Origin: Thunnus maccoyii
Taxonomy: Eukaryota > Chordata > Actinopteri > Scombriformes > Scombridae
Reading direction: 5' to 3'
DNA: 64,000 nt
NCBI RefSeq assembly: GCF_910596095.1
Contig: NC_056539.1
Coordinates: 13,960,501 to 14,024,500, forward strand
The position numbers were made by a program, and so were the translations under genes. This document shows, piece after piece, positions 46,415 through 58,557 of the stretch. Positions within the stretch are counted from its first letter, which is position 1. Each line of letters begins with the position of its first letter. Under the pieces are notes generated by a model. It had not been told where the DNA came from and ran no database searches. It worked only from the letters and a program-made list of their open reading frames with translations.

Positions 46415-46535
46415 TTTGGTGGTCTGATGATGGTGGTGGAGACCCCTGTGTATTCATTTTGGGTTGAGACAATGATTAACACAATTTTCATATCATCAAG
46501 TGATTCTCTGACCCCAGATGGAAGCACTGCTGTTT
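46415..46535 (-). mobile_element. weak Tc1-like remnant
   Basis: CATTTGGTGGTCTGATGATG, then GTGGTGGAGA, TTTTGGGTTGAGA and TTTTCATATCATCAA, follows the same order as the Tc1 remnant at 517-650 (CATTTGGTGTTTTGATGATA, GTGGTGGAGA, TTGGGTTGAGA, TTTTCATACTCAA). It has internal deletions and is too decayed for coding. Confidence 0.6.
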
Positions 46536-46540
46536 TTCCT

Positions 46541-46636
46541 CTCTCTCTCTCTCTGTCTCTCTCTCTCTCTCTGTCTCTCTTATTCAGATTTTTCCTTCAA
46601 TTCTTCACCCATATATATATATATATATATATATAC
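46541..46636. repeat. (CT)n and (AT)n microsatellites
   Basis: (CT)n at 46541-46579 and (AT)n at 46612-46635, separated by about 30 bases. Confidence 0.9.
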
Positions 46637-46639
46637 AGC

Positions 46640-49600
46640 TCTAAAATACATTACATATATACATCTCTCTATATATACATACATCTTTTGCATTCCATAT
46701 GCAGAAACACATGCACAAACCACATGCATAAATACCGTTGGCACATGAAAACATAATTTTTACACTTACTGATGCTTGCTCACATGTACCCAAGAATCAG
46801 TGGGATTATGAGATTAAATACAAATGTATAGAAGATTCTTGGAATATTATGCAAATGAAATGGGAATGATTCAAAAACAAGACCTGCTGCTTTTTGATTT
46901 GTTGCAAATAAAAGCCTTACTATGCAGATAAAGTCCTCATTAAATATCCCTGTCACCTCTACATAAAACTGCCTTTAATCTGGCTAAATTTCTTTAATCA
47001 CTTGTTGTAAATGATCAGCAATTTAACTCTGATAATGATTTATGTGACCCTTTCCTTACTTCATCCCAAAACGACTACAGGGGAAAAAAAAAAATCCCTA
47101 TGAGACATTGCTTCCAGAAAAACAACCCTGACTGTGACCTCTGTCACCTTATCTCTTCCTCTCATCTTTTCTCTCCTGCCTTTTTTCATTCTCAACTGTG
47201 GATGATGAAGATAGACAGTTAGCCATCCACTGCATGTGTTGACATGCCACAAGGGACGTCACTGACTGCAGAGGCTGTAGAAAAAACAAACTTAATACAG
47301 ATCTATTGTCACTAAACACCATCTAACTCAGTGTGTACACGTTCCACAAACACTATCTGAGATTCTCAGGAACAACATTTAAGAGAGACAGTCTTGTACA
47401 CTCCCACTCATCTCTACCTGACTTCAGCAGTTGGGCTTCAACAGATTCATTTTGGACCTCCTTCTGACATTCTTTGCCGTATCCCACCCCCTAACATTGT
47501 CCTCCACCTCCTATCCCTTCCATTTACACCCCTTTTCCCCATGACGTCCGGAAAGGGAAACCACAATAACATTTCACCGGAGACTCAGTCAATATTATTC
47601 CCTGACATCTTCAAAGCGGGACAGAGGATATTGGAGACCGAGCGAGAGACGGGCGGAGATAGAGAGGGAGTGTGTGTGTAGTCCAGCTGAGAGCAGAGAC
47701 AACAGGCAAGAGACAGAGAGAGAGAGAGAGTGTTCAGTGTGGTCTTCCCAGTGAGTCTGACAGCCAGTCTTCCCTCTGAAGTATTGCTGCCTTAAGCTAT
47801 GAGCCACTCCCTCATATCCATCATACTCACATTTTCTTTGAAGCACTATCTTTGTGCCCTCGGGTCAACCATCTCTTTCTGTCTTTCTTACCTTTGTCCA
47901 TACTGTACATAATCTCAGCTCTTCTTTACACCACTAGGGGTCCCTGTGCACATAATAAACAAAACAGTTTGCACACATTCCCAGACTTAGTTGCCCCTTC
48001 TTTGTAATAGTTCAGTAGACCTATATAGATATTTCCTTTTTATGTGGTGTAGTAGCAGTGGTAGTAGTTGTAATAGAAGAAGTACCTCTTTCATTACATA
48101 CCAATAGACAAGTAATGATGCCGAGACAGAGGCAGAGGGTTAAAGCTGGGGTTTTGTGGCAAGACTTCTGCACAATATCAGACAGACAGGCAGCCGTGGA
48201 GCCACAAGGACAAGTAGACACAGGATCCTTCGAGCTGGGGGCCACAGATATTTAACAAGGTCTTCACTCTCTCCTTTTGTACCCCCTCTCTCCATGCTTT
48301 TCCTCTGTCTGTCCACATGGGGTAAATAGGCTATGTAAAGTCCATGAAAATAGTGGAAAACATCAATATTGTCAGGATTCTGATGCAGATGTACTTCATA
48401 CTTGACTGTTTAACATTTCAAAAATACCTTTACATCGGAAAGGGTTCTCATTCTCCCCTCCGCTCTCTTTCTCTGTCACGCCTCCCCAGATGTGGGTTCT
48501 GTAAGTGAGCGTTTCTGCAGTCTGCTAGCAGAACATTAACTTTAAAGTCTTCTTTCGTCCCCAGCTATATGTGCACTATGCTGTAAGTGCTGGCCCCCGT
48601 CCAGGAATCTCCAGGAGCCAGCCGCTCATAAGCCCTCTTCTAACCGGCCAAGAATGTGAAAAAGCTCCTTCAAAGTGAAGTCCTCTGCAAGGTGTGGTTA
48701 AAGCAGGTACCTGAGTCCACAGGTGGCCATATTAGAGCAGATGAAACCACTAACTGAAATCCCACACCTGTCTCAGAGCAAGAGCCACAAAGGGGAGCAA
48801 GGATAAAAAAAAAGATTAGATTAGATCAACATGGTTTTATTGTGTTATTCCTTTATACGCTCCCGTGAGGCAGCATAAAGTAGGCTGTTGTACAGATGCA
48901 TAAAACAAAGAAATATTGACCTTTCAGCCTTTCAGATTCTAAATGCTTGATGAACGGTACCCAATAAAAGAGTCAAGGGTCAAAGGACAGAAGTGTCACA
49001 GTTTTACAATGTGAAACTGTGTTAAAAGACAAGCTGATCAAAGACGCTCCACACAAACGCCCAATCTACCTCATCTGAATGGAAAATACAATGAGTGTAC
49101 AGGGTGAGTCGGAGCTGCCCAGTAACAGAAGTGAGCACGGTGAGAAGAGGAGTGGAGAGGAGGGGAGAACATGGCCGAGGACAAAGAGTTACTTGTCCAA
49201 GATCTGTCTGCCATTGGCCTACGGGAAGGGGCCCGGTGCCACTTGTTTGAGGGGTCTCCATGATAAATTTCCCACTACTTGACTCTGTCACACTGTCTGC
49301 CACTTGGACAATAACTGAGGTCACAGCAGAGTAGTGGAGTGTTGACATCGCGGGCCTGCACACAGAGGGGCCACTCTCTCTTAACACAAGCGTTTATTTC
49401 AGATCAGCATGCTCCATATCATGACTAATGCTTCTTAAGAAGAGCGCTGGACTGAAAATAAATAAAACACTTCTCACAGTTATCTTTACTCGGGCCTGTT
49501 TATTTGTGACATTAATCATGCGTAAAAGGTCTGGCACTCTCTGCAGCAACATAACTATCTTCTGAACGTACTGCTGCGGGGTTGTCAAACAGAGACAGAC

Positions 49601-50400
49601 AGAGATAAATGCAATCCTGCTGAAGAGGAAGCAGATGACAACATTTGAAATATTGCTCATTTACATCTTTGGAATGACTCTGTTGAAAACCAAGCAAAAC
49701 AAAATTCTGTACTGCCAGCACCATGTGTGCCACCTGCCATCCTGGCTCCACATGTTTGGTGATAGTTTTCCTTAGAAAAAAAAGCCACAGAAATGCTATC
49801 ATACTGTGTATTTTGGAAAAAGATCACAAAAATATCACCACACAGAACCATATGAAACATAGGTCGATGAGGCATCAGCACAAACACCAAATCTGTTTCA
49901 TCTGATTGGAAAATATCATGATATAGAGACATCTAGACTTCCGTCTGCTAAGGGCGACCATAAAATGAGGCTGAAAGCTCTGGAAACAGATGGCAAGTGA
50001 ATTTTTAAGATTTTTCTGTCATTTCAACGTCATAAAGTTGCCTGCAGTAAAGAAACCCCGCAGTAGAGGAATATGAAATAAAAACCACCAAGCTTAATAA
50101 TCCAGTAATCATTAATTGATTGTTTAATAAGTTTAATTAAAAAGTATACTCACTATCGAGGCATGACAGACATTCTAGCATACTATAAGAAATATTGCCG
50201 ACCTTATAGTGATGCCATAGGGCAGAAAAAGTACAATGTTGAACGAGGCAACGTCCGAACTCACACTCCAGTATGTTATAAGAACTTTATGAGAATATTC
50301 ATCCACCCTGCACTCTTTTTTGGGTCTGTCTTGTTGAGCTTTACTCACGCAAACCTGTCATCCCTCTCTGAACCTGCACTCCCTCCTCTTAAAAGAAGCC
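46640..50400. other. intergenic region upstream of trabd2b
   Basis: No gene recognised. GC content rises towards 50400. Confidence 0.4.
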
Positions 50401-50807
50401 GTGTGTGTGTCTTGAGTGTGTTGTGTGTGTTTGGGTAGGGTAAAGGGGGGTACTCGAATCGTCCCACCTCCCTCTCTCCCAGTCAAGACGCTCCAAACTT
50501 GCGGAGCGCACCGCGGAAACTCTCCTAAGAGTCTTCAGCTCGGCTCCTGCTTTAAGGACTGTACCGAGTGAAAGGAGACAGGAAAAGTTCCAGATCTGAA
50601 ACAACAAAACTCAGGAAGCGGAGAGAGTCGGTAATGGCGAAGGGGCGGAATGGTCATCCAGGCGAGCGGCACATGTGAGCCCAGAGGCCACCGGTAACGT
50701 TTTTATTTCAAAAGCGACGGGAAGAAAGGGCAGTGAGAAGAGAGCACAGGGGAAGAGGCAGATAAAAGTGTGCTGAGAGCTCAGAAGTGTCCTGTCACCT
50801 CGGCACG
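50401..50807 (+). promoter_or_regulatory. trabd2b: probable trabd2b promoter and 5' UTR
   Basis: A comparatively GC- and CpG-rich block (for example GCGGAGCGCACCGCGG at about 50500) leads to the ATG at 50808, with no TATA box. The transcription start is not determined. Confidence 0.4.
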
Positions 50808-53800
50808 ATGGTCTGTCTACCGGGATTCATCTGGGTCTTCCTGAGCGCTCTCCTGCACCCTGTGGCACCCTGGGGCGCAGACCGACGGGACAGACCGAAG
50901 CAGTGCGACGCACCAAAGTCGGTGAGTCGCGCTGGGACACTTTATCCATCCAAGGACACACTCACCTACCACGAATACGGTTTTGATACATAAAATCTGA
51001 GCCTATCTGACAATTTTGTTGAGCCAAAAGAACTGAGGGACACTTGTTGTCAAATTTATCTTGTGATAAAAAAAATTTCTGACCAAAAAAAAAAAAAAAA
51101 AAACCTCAAATGCTCTCAGTATTTGTTAATTTTGTTGGCAACTCCACAGCAGGGCACAATTACGCCTCATATCTTTCCTTATTAATTTCCACAATAAGGT
51201 CAAAGGTTACGACCTTTTACACCTTTGAATACCTTTTATTATTAACTAATAAACGGGTGTGAAATGAGATGGACGGATGATTAAATGAATGAAAAAGGGG
51301 AATGCACACGTTATAGTTGCAAGATGAAGGTGGATTTCCAGAGAAAAGCCTAATTGGTGTTTAAAATGTGTAATGATAAGAATATTAGGCTACTAATAAA
51401 TTTATTTTAAAGCAATATCTCGCATTAATATATGTCTACGTTAAGAAATTAAACATATGTGAAAGTTCAGGCATTTCTGAACCGCCTCAGCAGCGGCTAT
51501 AATATGATGAGACATATGGGCCTGAGAAATGAAAGCAGAAATTGTTGCCGCTCGCCAACTTTATGGCTGTTTATGTGACAAATGCAAGTGGGGAACACCC
51601 ACGGGTGACTTGACTTCATTTGGAAAAGTTACACTGACCTTTCAGAAGTGATCCTGTTTCAGCGCAACACAGCCCATTAAAGCACTTATCGGGCGCCTAT
51701 TGGTAAAATTATGGATGTGGTTTGAACTCATAACGTGAGGAAGTACAGAGTGCCTGTTTGTCCCTCCGTGTGAATATATACTCCACATGACTACGTTTAG
51801 CTCCTTGGGGAAAAAAAATCCAAACAAAAGAAAAATATATGACCTCAGCAACAGGCGAATCTTTAAAAATGACACTAATGAGGATCTCATTAGGGAGTGG
51901 TTTAGAGATCACAGGCTTTTGTTTCATTTGTGCGTAATGTCCTTTATGCGCATAATGGATATGTTGTCAGACACCACTGAAGGCTTCGTGCTCCTTCGCT
52001 TCATGTGATTTGTAATGCGTCAGTACAGTGGTCTCTGTTTTCTGTTAAGAGTAATTACCCCCATAAAAAAGAGCCCTGCGCGTCAAGGCTCTCCAGAAAA
52101 GTCCACGCAGCTTTAGCAGAGAGGGGATCTCGCCTCTCCTCAGGCCTTAGACAAGTACGACCGCACTTTCCATGTCTAAAAGTCTTCATTTATGGTCAGA
52201 CCTAAGCGCACATTAGCTCGTTAACGAATGACAAAATGCTGCACATGCAAAGAAAAAAAAAAAGGTTTCCGTGTCTCCCAAAATATGATGGAAAATGCAC
52301 TAATGCATCTAATGCCATCCAAACTTTTTCCCGTTAGTCTGCAATGTCTCCAAGGCCAATGTGAAAATTGAGTTAGAGACTTAGATACAAACTCTAAACA
52401 TTTTTAGTGCAAAAGCAAAACGCTGCTCTAAAATTAAATGAGTACCCTCGATTTATTTTGTCTAGAAGGAGATTGCGCCAGAAATTACTGTATCTTCATT
52501 GCAGTTAATTATGATAATAACAGAACATCCCACAAGAAGATTTCACTGGCTCTTGGCAGCCATTTTCAAAGCTCCATATGACAAAGGCAGCATTGGCAGT
52601 GTGTAGTATAATTTGAACACAGCTGAAGGAAATCTTGATTAAATTTTAGAAGTAAACATTTTCTAAGAATAACTTTATTTTACAGTAATGGGTTTCATCC
52701 CTCAAATGCCTGATTACACTGCATCTCAGAAGCCAGAAGTTTGATATTGTTTATAACAGCTAATTCTTTTTTTTTTCTCATATTTGAATAATGCCAACAT
52801 AAAAGTCATAGCACGTGTACAGCACATTTGCAGAGCACTTAATAAGAACCATATTTTAAATGCACTATGGCCTTATGCTCATTTCCAATGGCTGTGATTA
52901 TTTAATTTCCATCGTGACATTGTTTTGTATTAAGATAACCACAATAGACAAACACTTCCTGTAATATAAACCCTAGAACACAAAAACAGTGCTGTTCTTG
53001 AGGCTGTCAGCACCAGATTTCCCCACCTGGTGTAAAAAATTTCACAAACAAAAGTATCACAGTGGGGTCAGAACGGAGAGCAGGTTTCTTTCGGCTTTTG
53101 GCTTTTATGAGCTCTGGTGCAGTATATTTGCACTGCAGCCTTGAAAATGCTTCCCAGGCCGAAAGAGGCTTTGGCAACCGAGGTATGCACCTCAACAATA
53201 CACGGGGGTCTGTTTACAGCCCAGAAGGCCCCTCTATAAACTCCCTGGCTGCACCACAGCAGCAAGCCCTCGCAGCACAGCCCCGAGCTGACTAGACTTC
53301 ATGCTTCCCCTGCCGTCATCTCAAAATGGTATTTCAATCTTTAACTTGTTGACCTGACCATATGAGCCAGTAAACCACAATAGAGGAAAAATGTGTCAGC
53401 TTTAGTTTTAAGGCACGTTGAGTTGCTCTAACATGATGGTTCTACCATTTTTGTTTCCTTTTGCTCTCAAAATCTTTACCTTCCTCTCTTATTTTCATTC
53501 CTCTCCCCCTTCCTCTGCCTCTTCCACAGCAAAGTGACATGAACTCTTTCTTGTGGACAATAAAGCGTGCCCCTCCTCACCCCCCTTCTTACCTTTTTGG
53601 TACCATCCACGTGCCCTACACCCGGGTCTGGGACTTCATCCCCAACAGCTCCAAGCAGGCTTTCCACAAGAGCCACAATGTTTTCTTTGAGTTGGACCTG
53701 ACCGACCCTCTGACCATCTCAAAGCTGACCAGCTGCCAGCTGCTGCCCCACGGGGAGAACCTGCAGACCCTTCTACCTCGAGACCTCTACCGCCGCCTCA

Positions 53801-54099
53801 AACGCCACCTGGACTATGTCAAACACATGATGCCTTACTGGATGACAGCTGACCAGCGTGGCCGCGGCCTGTACGCTGACTACCTATTCAACGCCATTGC
53901 GGGGAACTGGGAGAGGAAGAGGCCTGTGTGGGTGATGCTGATGGTCAACTCGCTGACGGAGTGGGACGTCCGGTCCAGGGGGACGCCGGTGCTGGACTTG
54001 TTTTTGGCTCAAGAGGCTGAGAGGATGAGGAAGACAACAGGGGCAGTGGAGCGGGTGGAGGAGCAGTGTCATCCCCTCAACGGACTCAACTTCTCTCAG
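50808..54099 (+). CDS. trabd2b: Tiki2 metalloprotease (TraB domain-containing 2B), 5' part of gene
   Basis: TIKI proteins are membrane-anchored proteases that cut the N-terminus of Wnt ligands and so inhibit Wnt signalling. Two coding exons are present: 50808-50921 (38 codons) and 53530-54099 (190 codons), both phase 0. The ATG is followed by a signal peptide ([18 protein letters not shown]). Exon 2 holds the first GXXH metal-binding motif (GTIH, residues 62-65), the following PYTRVWDF, the conserved Glu in FFELDLTD (E92) and [27 protein letters not shown] and [16 protein letters not shown] are closer to TRABD2B than TRABD2A, from memory. The segment [11 protein letters not shown] is about three residues longer than the human one. 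The protein is cut by the window edge: exons for the second GXXH and the C-terminal anchor lie past 64000. Confidence 0.93.
50922..53529 (+). other. trabd2b: trabd2b intron 1
   Basis: 2.6 kb GT-AG intron, AT-rich in the middle, with a poly-A run at 51086-51104. It ends in a CT-rich tract before the acceptor CCACAG. No mobile element recognised. Confidence 0.6.
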
Positions 54100-54885
54100 G
54101 TAAGAGGATGGAATGTTTATTTTCTCCTTTTTACATTTGACTCTCATTGTGTACACAGCTGGAATAGCTGGCAAAAACGCAAGGACAAGCCAGGCCTAGT
54201 GCGGGCATGAGTAGATCATAAGATTGTGTATCCTGTTTCCTTCTGCTTGTAGAAAACAAGCAGATTGGGCTCTATAATCCACAGTAAAAGTTGAGAACCC
54301 TTCAATGAGTGTGCCTGCACAGGTTCGGGGTGTTGCACCTCCTCTGAATGAAATGTGGGAGAGGACAACACAAGAAGGGAAGAAAAAGTGATTAAAACTT
54401 GCCTGCTGGAGACAGCTTTACGGTTATGGATGTCCCTCCACCTCACTAAACAAACAGGCTCAACAGCTGAATCTGCAAAGAGGGTGTCAGGCTGAGCAAT
54501 GTACATGCAGAACAGATTAGAGAAGGTGAGAAGAGCAGAGAGCTCTCTCTTTCATTAACGCAGACTGGCTGTCTGGCTCTCTGCGGTATTGCAACACTCA
54601 CACTGTAATGGGAGACTGAAAGATGAGGGAAATAACCTAATTACTCGATGAGGTAAACATGGGGAGTATATCCATCTTTAATTTCATGTGTGATGTTTAA
54701 GAAATGACGGGAACATGTGTCTATTTAAAGATTTAGTCAGTTGGAGGTCACCTAAGCTGGTGGTTGGGGACTATTTTTCACATCGTGGGAGGTCCTAGAA
54801 AAATCTGTGATGAGCCTTGACACACGAGGAAGATGCATTCTGATTTATTTTCTAATATAACCTTTGATCAACGTTAAGGAGGAAA

Positions 54886-56042
54886 AAGTGGGCAGAAATA
54901 TATGTCCCTAGAAACTGAATTTGAATCATTTGTATTTGAATTTGAATTGCTCAACTTGAATAATTGCATTAAATAACTGAATTTGAATGACATAATTTGT
55001 ATTGTTTAATTTGAATAATTGCATTGAAAAACTGAATCTGAATGGCATCTTTTGAAATTGAATTTATTAGTTTGGAAGTGAATTCCAATAAACTTGTAAC
55101 TGAATGTAATTAATTAATTATGAAATTGAATTCAGTAGCTCTGAAACTGTATTTGATCCTCAATGAAAATTCAACTCTTTCGCATTCAGTTCTTGCAAAT
55201 TCAATTTCAGTTCACTGAGACACACATCTGGTTGTTGAAGAAGAGCAATGGAGTGCAGATTCTCATATTCATATACATTATAAGTTTATACAAACCTGTG
55301 AATCAAGCTTTTGGTCATGCTTCAACATGCTGAAAACTGATGGTGTTCAGTTCAGAGTATCATGTCCAGAGAACTGAAAGGAATTTTCACACAATTTCAA
55401 AAATGAACTTGATCCATTCACAATATGATAGTATTAACAGAAGCCCACTCAGGCCAAAATGTTACCATGGCGACGGCTCAGGTGTAAAACTCAAATAAAG
55501 TAATTTTTCTGCGAAACAGCAAGACATAAAACTACAGTTTTTACATAAAATAGAGAAAACACTTTCTAAACATCTAGCCCCCATTGGTCATTGATATTAT
55601 TGAGAGAAAATAGTTGTTACAGTAGGTGAAAAAGGAGTTCTGTGAATCTGCACTTGTTTGCTCCTCCTCAACGACTGGATGTGTGTCTCAGTAAACTGAA
55701 ATTGAATTGCAAGAACTGAATTTGAACTGTGAGAACTGAATGTGGAAGTGTATAGAGAGCTGAATTTTCAGTGAGGATCAAATACAGTTGCAGAGCAAAT
55801 TAATTCAATTTATTACATTACATTCATACTCAAGTTTATTGGAATTCAGTTCCAAACTAATAAATTCAATTTCAAATCATGCTATTCAGATTCAATTTCC
55901 AGTGCAATTTTTCAAGTTAAACATACAAATTAAAATTATGTGATTCAAATTTAGTTTTTTAATGCAATTAATTAAGTTGAGCAATTCAAATTCAAATATA
56001 AATGATTCAATTTCAGTTTCTAGTGACACATATTTCAGCCCG
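54886..56042. mobile_element. long-terminal-inverted-repeat (foldback) element
   Basis: The left end GGGCAGAAATATATGTC (54889) pairs with the right end GACACATATTTCAGCCC (to about 56041). Pairing continues inward for about 360 bases: left 54889-55250, right about 55670-56041. The arms are rich in GAATTGAATTTGAAT-like phrases and include CTGAGACACACATCTGG pairing with CCAGATGTGTGTCTCAG-like sequence near 55678. The central 420 bases have no coding potential. No target duplication could be assigned, so the superfamily is unknown. Confidence 0.8.
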
Positions 56043-58493
56043 TAAAAAACATCTCAGTGTGTGTATTCACGTAGTGCTCACAACCAAACACATATGCTTC
56101 CCATGCACGGCACGCAACACACAAAGGCACACTGTAAGCAGCACGCAAAGCTCCATACATGCACTCTGGCGATGTGGTGCAATAGAATCTGCGAGGGCGA
56201 AAGCCTCCATGTGACAGGTCTAAGGGCTAATTTGAGAGGCAGTGGGCTCCCAGCCTCTCCTCTTTCATCAGCACCTCCTAACTACACTGTCAAAGTCGCA
56301 TTGCATACCCTGCACATGCCTGAGAGCTTTACTGCCCCTAGAAATAAGCTTGGTAAGGCACACTGTGTAATGAAGAGGACAAGTGCTGATGCCGTTAGGA
56401 AGGTGTTGCAATTTGTGTAGTCTGTTATGTCCTGTAGATGTGTGCTCTTCTTATTATTATTATTAAAGGCATTTATGTCCTTTAACTTTAGTGCCGTCTC
56501 AGTCTAAATGCTGATCTGTATTTAGTGTGACAGGCACAGCAGTTGTCCCCAAAAACAACACTGTTTTAAATAACACTGTAACAGAGTTGAGTAGCAGCGC
56601 AGTTTCCAACTTTAGATAAGTGTTTATGTTTCCCAAGAACTTCCATTCAACTTCAATATGCATCATCTTTTGTTCAGTGAAAAGCAAAAGCAGAATGCAC
56701 TGGATTTACAAGACACTGTAACATTTTTACAAGACAGGTGTTCAAATTCAGATAAGAGTTTTATTGCCATGGAAATTCAGTCAAAATTGGATCATGGATA
56801 ACTTCAATTTCACTGCAGCAGAGCGCAAGCACGGCTGGACTTCTGAGCCTCCAACCCCCCTCGTTTTCAGATATGTATGAGAACAATTCAGAGCTGAACT
56901 GAAACTGACATGGAAACCATTATTCTCAATTATAATAATTTGTGATTTAATCTGAACACTATGGTTGATTGGATCCCTCTACGCTTGACTGTAACAGCGA
57001 TGAGGTCAGGAAGGATTGATAGACAAAGAGTCAAAGAGAAAATGTGTGGGTGGCAATCAGAAGAAAGAGAAGTGAGACACCGGGAGTGAAAGACAGAGAT
57101 AGAGGCTGACTATGAGGAATAGAGAAAGTGTATAGGCAGCCTTGGGGTTGTTGTGCGGACGAAAAGGGAGACCGATGTGCATCCTCTCACTGCTAGCACT
57201 AATCTGAAACATGAGCAATGCTTAAAGGGAGATCTGAGTTTGGAAATGTTCCAAGTCCTGCCGGCCCACATATTATTTGTTCCCAATAAAAGTAGCTGCT
57301 TACAATATCCTGTAGCTTTGCTGCTGGCTCTTAGAAACATGAGCGCTGGTGATTCATCATCTGTCATACAGTAGGTCTCTCATAGGCACCTGGTCCCGGT
57401 GGTGCCAGTTGGGCAGCTCCACAAGTAAGTTGTGGCTTGGGAGACCTGTGACATCAGAGGAGGAAGTTTTGGTACGAAAAGGGGTACAGCAGATAAATCA
57501 TCCTCTCTGGGATAGAAGGAGGTGGAGCGGGTGTTTTAGCACTGATCACCTGTTTGTAGTGGGGATGTAGGTGGTAGTGAGGGAGGGATGGAGAGATGTC
57601 AAGTATGCCAGAGCCGTCTTTAGACCATCATGCTCTATTGAAAGCTCTGTCTGTCTGAGACCTTTCTAGATCACAGAGAGGTGTGGATGTCTCTTTGAGA
57701 GGGACTTAAGAGGCTGTGGAAACAAAGGTGGGTTGTGGTGCATGGTTCTTCTCCAGCTCCGTGGAGGCCAATGTAGGTCGACAGCTGGGCGGGCCGGCCA
57801 GGACCAAAGTCTTTGCAAATGCTTTGAGCACAGACTGGGAGCAGCTGCAAAAAGCTAAGTTGGCCAGAGGGTGCACGCTCCACAACCACAGCTTTGGAAG
57901 TCACCTATATCACCTTATACTTCCTCTTCCTTCAAGGGTGGATCAATAAATTCCCATGATGACTGAGATGAGTATTGTACCTTTTGAATCTACTGAAATT
58001 GCAAACAGCAAACTTGAGTAGGCCCCCAGTTTCATCATCACAACGGATACTAGGATAACATGTCTTGATGGTGCACAGTACCTCACCGTACGCTTATTTT
58101 CACCTAGATTCTGTATATTATTAGAGTTAAGATGTGGAACAAAAACAGCTCTAGTGCAAAGTTGCTTGTGGGAAATTTGAGGGCGGCTCCAGCCTGTGGG
58201 CCTCCTCTCTCACTCCTAGCAAATAAACACCCATATTTATTTTCTCTGGGTCACATTGCAGCCGAGGCCACTAGCCCATGTCGGAGAGAAATTACGTCAT
58301 ATCAGTGGCGCCTGTCTCCTGTGTAGGGGTCAAGGGTGGGAGGTGGTATTGGAGTCGCGGAGCAGCAGAGCGGTAAGGAGACTGTCTGCTGGGGTCAGTC
58401 TGGGCAAGCAGTACCCAATCTGACGGAGTACCTGGTCCAACTTCTGAACAGGTTGACTTTCCATCAGCTCACACTATTTGTGAGAGAGATAGT

Positions 58494-58496
<3 letters not shown>

Positions 58497-58532
<36 letters not shown>

Positions 58533-58557
58533 TGAGAGAGAGAGAGAGAGAGAGAGG
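58497..58557. repeat. (GA)n microsatellite
   Basis: About 30 GA units with minor interruptions. Confidence 0.95.

Noticed and set aside
53884..54174. Minus-strand frame opposite trabd2b exon 2
   Set aside because: Shadow of a conserved coding exon; low-complexity His/Pro/Leu content.
54216..54506. 96-codon minus-strand frame after trabd2b exon 2
   Set aside because: No recognisable protein; intronic.
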